Shown here: positions 5,930-9,097 of the stretch, in pieces | Numbering within the stretch: position 1 is the stretch's first letter | Layout: each line of letters begins with the position of its first letter | Assembly (NCBI GenBank): GCA_023132995.1 | Contig: JAGLXI010000142.1 | Location: forward strand, 1-9,097 | DNA length: 9,097 nucleotides | Direction: 5' to 3' | Source of the DNA: Candidatus Zixiibacteriota bacterium | GTDB lineage: Bacteria; Zixibacteria; MSB-5A5; GN15; FEB-12 | Position numbers and translations under genes: made by a program | Notes under the pieces: generated by a model | What the model was told of the DNA's origin: nothing | What the model saw: the letters and a program-made list of their open reading frames with translations, nothing else | Databases searched by the model: none

Positions 5930-7408
5930 ATGAGTAATATCCGAGACAGCGCAGAAAGTGACTTTTTCTTCGGCTATTTCGAGAAGCGAATAAGGTATGT
6001 CAGAGAAAACTGTCTCGACCAAATTGAGGGCACTATTCTTCTTTGTTGCTATCTGGACTCTCTCTCGGGGTACTGCTATGGTGGCCATACAGGAAAGGCG
6101 AGACTGGAACGTTTCCTTCTTGAACACACTGGTCAGAGAGACATCTGGAAAAAAGTCAGTCTTGTTCTGCTGCGTCAACATCTGGAGAGTAAAAAACTCC
6201 CCTTCTACAGTGACATGATTAGCTTCCTGAATGGGCTCGGAGTCCGGATGATCAACTTCAATAATCTCGGTTTCAATCCGGATGTTGATTTCGAGACTTT
6301 GGTAAATAAGGCCGAACGGATATTGCCCGCGGGCTATCTGGGGAAGTTGGACGGCGACATTAGGGAATTCGAGTATTCGGCGATTCTCTGGAGGGACTAC
6401 CGGAACATGGCGGTGCACGAGACAGCCCTCCCTGAAGGCAGAGCGGAGAATTTGGCCGGCAAGAAGGAACCATTCTATTCAAACATGAACGCCATTGCAG
6501 GGCGCGAAGTGGTTCCAATCAAAACGTGCTTTGACATTCCACCCGAATTCCTCCTCTTCACAATTGAAAGCGGATTGGACAGCTTCCGGAAATCCGTAGA
6601 TGAGGGGAAGTGCACAATTGAGGTTCCCCCGGTTGGGTGGACACGGAGAAAGGATAGTAGGAAGCGGCTCAAGGATGATGCGGAAGTTGGTTATCCGCGA
6701 TTCATCACAAAGCCATTCGTTTCACTGCTGTCTGGTTCTGATTATCTACTTGGACAGGCGCAGCTAAGTCACGAGAAGTGGAATTCCTTGAGAAACTCCG
6801 ATGATCGTTGGCACGAACGGGCTCTGTCTCGCAGTTGCGTAGTTGCCAGTGTTTTCTTCCTCGAGTCAATCACGATTAGCGTTCTGCGCGATTTTGGGAG
6901 TCTGGAGCCGTGGCAATTGCCATTCCGTCTACAGAAGAAGACCGGTTTACACAAGAGAGACATCGATTATCTACCACTCATTGAGCGGGTGTTCTTGATC
7001 CCGTATCTATGTGCTGACGCGGTAGACGCGCTTTCCAGAGAGTATTTTGACAGGGGTTCGGAAGAGTTCAAAAGGATGAAGGAACTGATTGAGATACGCG
7101 ATAGCTTCGCTCACAGTCGACCGGTCAGGTTGAGGGTGACGATCACCAAGACTGGAGAGAGGGAGTTTGTTCTTGATGACAAGTTCGAGGAGAATTTCTG
7201 GCCGTTGACGCGAATGCCGAAAGATATATCCCGTATCAACCATAGCCACGCCAAGCTCGCGAGAGAGATTGTCGAAAGGGTTGTTATGCACATTGATGAA
7301 TTCTTGGGTGGCAAGCTGACAAAGAATTATTGGATGACGGAAGAGCGCATGGAGTTTGATCCCGAAATCCTGTCCGCGTCTGATTCTTGCCAAGACGAGC
7401 CCGACTGA
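5930..7408 (+). CDS. uncharacterised protein with two HEPN-type R-X4-H motifs
   Basis: A 492-residue soluble protein that I cannot assign to a named family. Its N-terminal half is helical and resembles HEPN domains: helices at about 12-28 and 30-50 (LLCCYLDSLSGY), RLERFLLEHTG, and then LWRDYRNMAVHE with R158-N-M-A-V-H163. The C-terminal half repeats the pattern: helices from about 297-320 and 345-372, then ELIEIRDSFAHSRP with R390-D-S-F-A-H395. R-X4-H with a polar residue after the Arg is the catalytic signature of HEPN ribonucleases. Two such sites in one chain could form a composite RNase centre. No membrane segment or signal peptide is seen. I chose the ATG at 5930 because GGGG lies nearby upstream and the 38 codons before it look non-coding; its ribosome site is weak. 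Sampled GC is about 43-55%, against 63-72% in lpxC-fabZ and lpxA samples, suggesting acquisition by transfer. No nucleotidyltransferase or other partner gene adjoins it. Confidence 0.65.
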   Translation: MSNIRDSAESDFFFGYFEKRIRYVRENCLDQIEGTILLCCYLDSLSGYCYGGHTGKARLERFLLEHTGQRDIWKKVSLVLLRQHLESKKLPFYSDMISFLNGLGVRMINFNNLGFNPDVDFETLVNKAERILPAGYLGKLDGDIREFEYSAILWRDYRNMAVHETALPEGRAENLAGKKEPFYSNMNAIAGREVVPIKTCFDIPPEFLLFTIESGLDSFRKSVDEGKCTIEVPPVGWTRRKDSRKRLKDDAEVGYPRFITKPFVSLLSGSDYLLGQAQLSHEKWNSLRNSDDRWHERALSRSCVVASVFFLESITISVLRDFGSLEPWQLPFRLQKKTGLHKRDIDYLPLIERVFLIPYLCADAVDALSREYFDRGSEEFKRMKELIEIRDSFAHSRPVRLRVTITKTGEREFVLDDKFEENFWPLTRMPKDISRINHSHAKLAREIVERVVMHIDEFLGGKLTKNYWMTEERMEFDPEILSASDSCQDEPD

Positions 7409-7535
7409 AATGCGCCGAAAACCCACCAGCCAACAAAGGCGGGCCCGAAGACGGACCCACCCTGCCTCGAGCCTGTTAGTGCATTCTCAGAAAGCGACAG
7501 GCGGTACGCGCGTCCGGGTAGCGACGGGCAAGTTT

Positions 7536-7577
7536 TTGCATTTATTCCTTGACTATGGCCGTATAAGAATAAAACTT
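7536..7577 (+). promoter_or_regulatory. AT-rich promoter-like region before the secreted-protein gene
   Basis: In the 210-base gap 7409-7618 the only promoter-like stretch is an AT-rich segment with TTGCAT (7536-7541), TTGACT (7549-7554) and TATAAG (7562-7567). None of the pairs has the ideal 17-base spacing: TTGCAT to TATAAG is 20, and TTGACT leads to AAACTT at 17. A start near 7574 would leave a leader of about 45 bases. The rest of the gap (7409-7530) is GC-rich with weak hairpins around GGGCCC and holds no gene that I can see. Confidence 0.25.
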
Positions 7578-7618
7578 GTTGGTATAGAGTGAGTTGTAGG
7601 GAAAGGAGAATCAGGTCC

Positions 7619-8323
7619 ATGCGAAGGACACTCTTGATATTGTTGGCATTAACCCTGTGTGTCCCGGTGGGTTATGCGAAGAGGAAAAGGGATAAAGCCG
7701 GCAAGGTGACTGATTATGTGTACACCGACAAGCAGTATGGCTTCAGCCTTGCGCTTAACAAGGAGTGGAAGTACAGTATCAGGGGCAACAAGGATAACTT
7801 CCGTATTGTCCTCACGCAGAAGAACTATGAAATCCCCCCGGACTACATGGATGCTCCCGATTATACGCAGATACCCAAGTTGGTTGTTTGGGTCGATACC
7901 ACATCGTACAGCGCTTCAGCCTTTGTCGATTCTCTGGTCAGTGAGAAGTACAAGTCCGATCAGAAGAGCGATATCTTCAAGGAGTTCGATATCCTCAACG
8001 ATGCCTCGGCGGCTTCGGGGACTTATCGCGAGAACCTGATTCCCAAGGGAAAGAAGACGTTCTCCCTGGCGGACGATAAAGCCATCCGATGGACCGGGTC
8101 AGTTGCCTATATGAAGGAAGTCGCTCTCTCGGCCTCATCGGCCTCCGGCAAGCGTGTTCGCGGGGCCTTTGGCGGCACCATCGTGGGCGTCAAGCACGGC
8201 GACGTGATTGTTCTGTTTCACATGATATGCGAGTGGGTGTACCACCCTCAGATCGAAGCTGAGGTTATGAAGATGATCAACAGCATGACGTGGGTGGAAC
8301 CCGGGGAATCGAAAACGGAGTGA
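7619..8323 (+). CDS. small secreted or periplasmic protein of unknown function
   Basis: A 234-residue protein with a clear signal peptide: MRR, a hydrophobic core LLILLALTLCVPV and probable cleavage after GYA (residue 20). It lacks a lipobox cysteine, so it should be exported to the periplasm rather than lipidated. The mature part opens with a basic patch KRKRDK, then YTDKQYGFSLALNKEW (35-50), an aromatic-Gly-Phe-Ser then Trp pattern that recalls the PsbP/DUF1795-like fold; this is only a resemblance. The segment ends with DVIVLFHM and MKMINSMTWVEP, also typical of that fold's closing strand and helix. I chose the ATG at 7619 rather than the GTG at 7589 because AAGGAG lies about ten bases upstream and the signal peptide begins there. 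It sits upstream of lapA-lapB with a 106-base gap, which hints at, but does not prove, an envelope role. Confidence 0.72.
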   Translation: MRRTLLILLALTLCVPVGYAKRKRDKAGKVTDYVYTDKQYGFSLALNKEWKYSIRGNKDNFRIVLTQKNYEIPPDYMDAPDYTQIPKLVVWVDTTSYSASAFVDSLVSEKYKSDQKSDIFKEFDILNDASAASGTYRENLIPKGKKTFSLADDKAIRWTGSVAYMKEVALSASSASGKRVRGAFGGTIVGVKHGDVIVLFHMICEWVYHPQIEAEVMKMINSMTWVEPGESKTE

Positions 8324-8330
8324 CCTGTGA

Positions 8331-8359
8331 TTGACGGGAGGGTATTGCCGGTCTATCCT
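8331..8359 (+). promoter_or_regulatory. candidate sigma70-type promoter for lapA-lapB
   Basis: TTGACG (8331-8336) and TATCCT (8354-8359) are separated by 17 bases in the 106-base gap before lapA. The -35 box matches the consensus in five of six positions, the -10 box in four. A start near 8366 would give a leader of about 65 bases, containing the palindrome CCGGCGCCGG (8377-8386) and the ribosome binding site GGAGG (8421-8425). The pair may also be read through from the gene upstream. Confidence 0.4.
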
Positions 8360-8429
8360 GTTGACCTGATGGATGTCCGGCGCCGGTATTGCTGATTGCC
8401 GATAACCAAGTGAGAGTCGTGGAGGTTCC

Positions 8430-8795
8430 ATGTGGGCGGTGAGGTCTTTACTTACTATCGTGCTGGTTTTGTGCGTGGTAGCCTTTGCCTACTACAATTC
8501 CGACATGGATCAGAGAGTAAGTGTCAACTTGATCTGGGCCAAGTATGTTGACGTGCCGCTGATCACGGTAGTGTTCTGGTCTTTTGTGGCCGGCGTTCTG
8601 GTTTCGTTGTTTGTGTTCGTAACCGTGTTTGTCCGACAGTCGGTCCAGATCAGGGGGACCCGTAGGCGGCTTCAGGCGCTGGAGAGCGAAGTGACGGTTC
8701 TGCGCAACCGTCCCATCGAAGAATCGGCCGACCTGCTCAAGAGCGCCGAGAACAGACCGGCCGGTCGAGCGTCCACCTTTTCGCAGCGTGACTGA
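8430..8795 (+). CDS. lapA: LapA-domain (DUF1049, YciS-like) inner-membrane protein
   Basis: A 121-residue protein with the LapA layout: a first membrane helix at about 5-21 (LLTIVLVLCVVAFAYYN), a short periplasmic stretch with VSVNLIWAKYVDVPL (30-44), a second membrane helix at about 45-68, and a cytoplasmic coiled-coil-like tail (RGTRRRLQALESEVTVLRN, 75-93). The NxxxV-x-VNL...vPL pattern between the helices is typical of the family. In E. coli, LapA (YciS) works with LapB in the inner membrane in lipopolysaccharide assembly and control of LpxC proteolysis by FtsH. The ATG is fixed by GGAGG four bases upstream. The next gene, which starts 18 bases after this stop, reads as LapB, the same pair order as in E. 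coli, and that strengthens the call. The C-terminal 25 residues look disordered. Confidence 0.83.
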   Translation: MWAVRSLLTIVLVLCVVAFAYYNSDMDQRVSVNLIWAKYVDVPLITVVFWSFVAGVLVSLFVFVTVFVRQSVQIRGTRRRLQALESEVTVLRNRPIEESADLLKSAENRPAGRASTFSQRD

Positions 8796-8813
8796 ACCAA
8801 TAGGTTGTCAAGT

Positions 8814-9097
8814 ATGGGCGAATACATTGTCATTTTCTTTGTGTTGCTTGCTGGCTCGGTAGCATTTTACCTTGTTTACGAACGGTACTTCTACAAATCC
8901 GGGAAACCCGATTCCTCACTCTACGTTCAGGCCCTGCAGGAGCTTCTGGACGGCAAGGCCGAGCAGGCCTTTGGCAATTTGCGTCAGGTGGTTGCCGATG
9001 ATTCTTCCAACGTTGATGCCTACCTGCGGCTGGGACAAATCCTCCGCAATCACGGAAAGCCGGATCAGGCCCTTCAGGTGCACAAGGACCTCACGTT
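8814..9097 (+). CDS. lapB: LapB (YciM)-like TPR protein, N-terminal part, cut by the window end
   Basis: Only the first 94 residues are in the window; the frame is open to the last base. Residues about 3-21 (YIVIFFVLLAGSVAFYLVY) are a single membrane anchor. From about 34 on, the sequence reads as tetratricopeptide repeats: YVQALQELLDGKAEQAFGNL, then residues 68-94, DAYLRLGQILRNHGKPDQA followed by LQVHKDLT. The second repeat closely follows the E. coli LapB pattern (AHLTLGNLFRSRGEVDRAI). LapB is an inner-membrane-anchored cytosolic TPR protein with a C-terminal rubredoxin-like metal domain, which would lie beyond the window. It hands LpxC to FtsH in E. coli. The ribosome site is weak (TAGG, about nine bases before the ATG), and with an 18-base gap the gene is probably co-translated with lapA. 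Confidence 0.8.
   Translation, partial: MGEYIVIFFVLLAGSVAFYLVYERYFYKSGKPDSSLYVQALQELLDGKAEQAFGNLRQVVADDSSNVDAYLRLGQILRNHGKPDQALQVHKDLT

Noticed and set aside
5930..7408. A compact Cas13-like effector, because of the two R-X4-H motifs
   Set aside because: No CRISPR repeats were seen in the window, the protein is much shorter than classical Cas13, and R-X4-H pairs occur in many non-CRISPR HEPN proteins.

Overview
The window reads as a chromosomal stretch of a Gram-negative bacterium that makes lipid A. The lpxC and fabZ genes are fused into one reading frame and followed by lpxA. That fusion is typical of Bacteroidetes, Chlorobi and several candidate phyla around them (the FCB group), so an FCB-type lineage such as Zixibacteria is my best guess. 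This is inference from gene architecture and fairly high GC, not a phylogenetic result.

Layout. (1) 1-1490, plus strand: a good sigma70-type promoter, ilvE (branched-chain aminotransferase) and, with no gap, a GTG-started rpiB (ribose-5-phosphate isomerase B). (2) 1491-1655: a short gap between convergent genes, holding a long two-part hairpin and a palindromic element that looks like a degenerate dispersed repeat. (3) 1656-2567, minus strand: a CPBP (CAAX-type) membrane protease. (4) 2657-3558, plus strand: a divergent pair of small DNA-binding proteins. One joins a sigma-region-4-like helix-turn-helix to a Cys/His domain; the other is a ribbon-helix-helix protein. (5) 3628-5850: a promoter, the lpxC-fabZ fusion and lpxA overlapping it by 4 bases. 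Together these carry the first two committed steps of lipid A synthesis plus a fatty-acid dehydratase. (6) 5930-7408: a 492-residue protein of visibly lower GC with two separate HEPN-type R-X4-H motifs, one per half. It looks like an accessory, possibly defence or RNase, gene. (7) 7619-9097: a small secreted protein of unknown function, then lapA and the start of lapB (cut by the window end), the inner-membrane pair that in E. coli controls LpxC stability.

The coherent theme is the envelope. LpxC-FabZ and LpxA set lipid A output, FabZ sits at the branch to phospholipid synthesis, and LapA/LapB are the known regulators of LpxC turnover in Enterobacteria. The lapAB start lies only about 3.3 kb downstream of lpxC-fabZ. 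The tandem-HEPN gene interrupts this neighbourhood and is the best candidate for something undescribed. No CRISPR array, tRNA, rRNA or transposase was seen.
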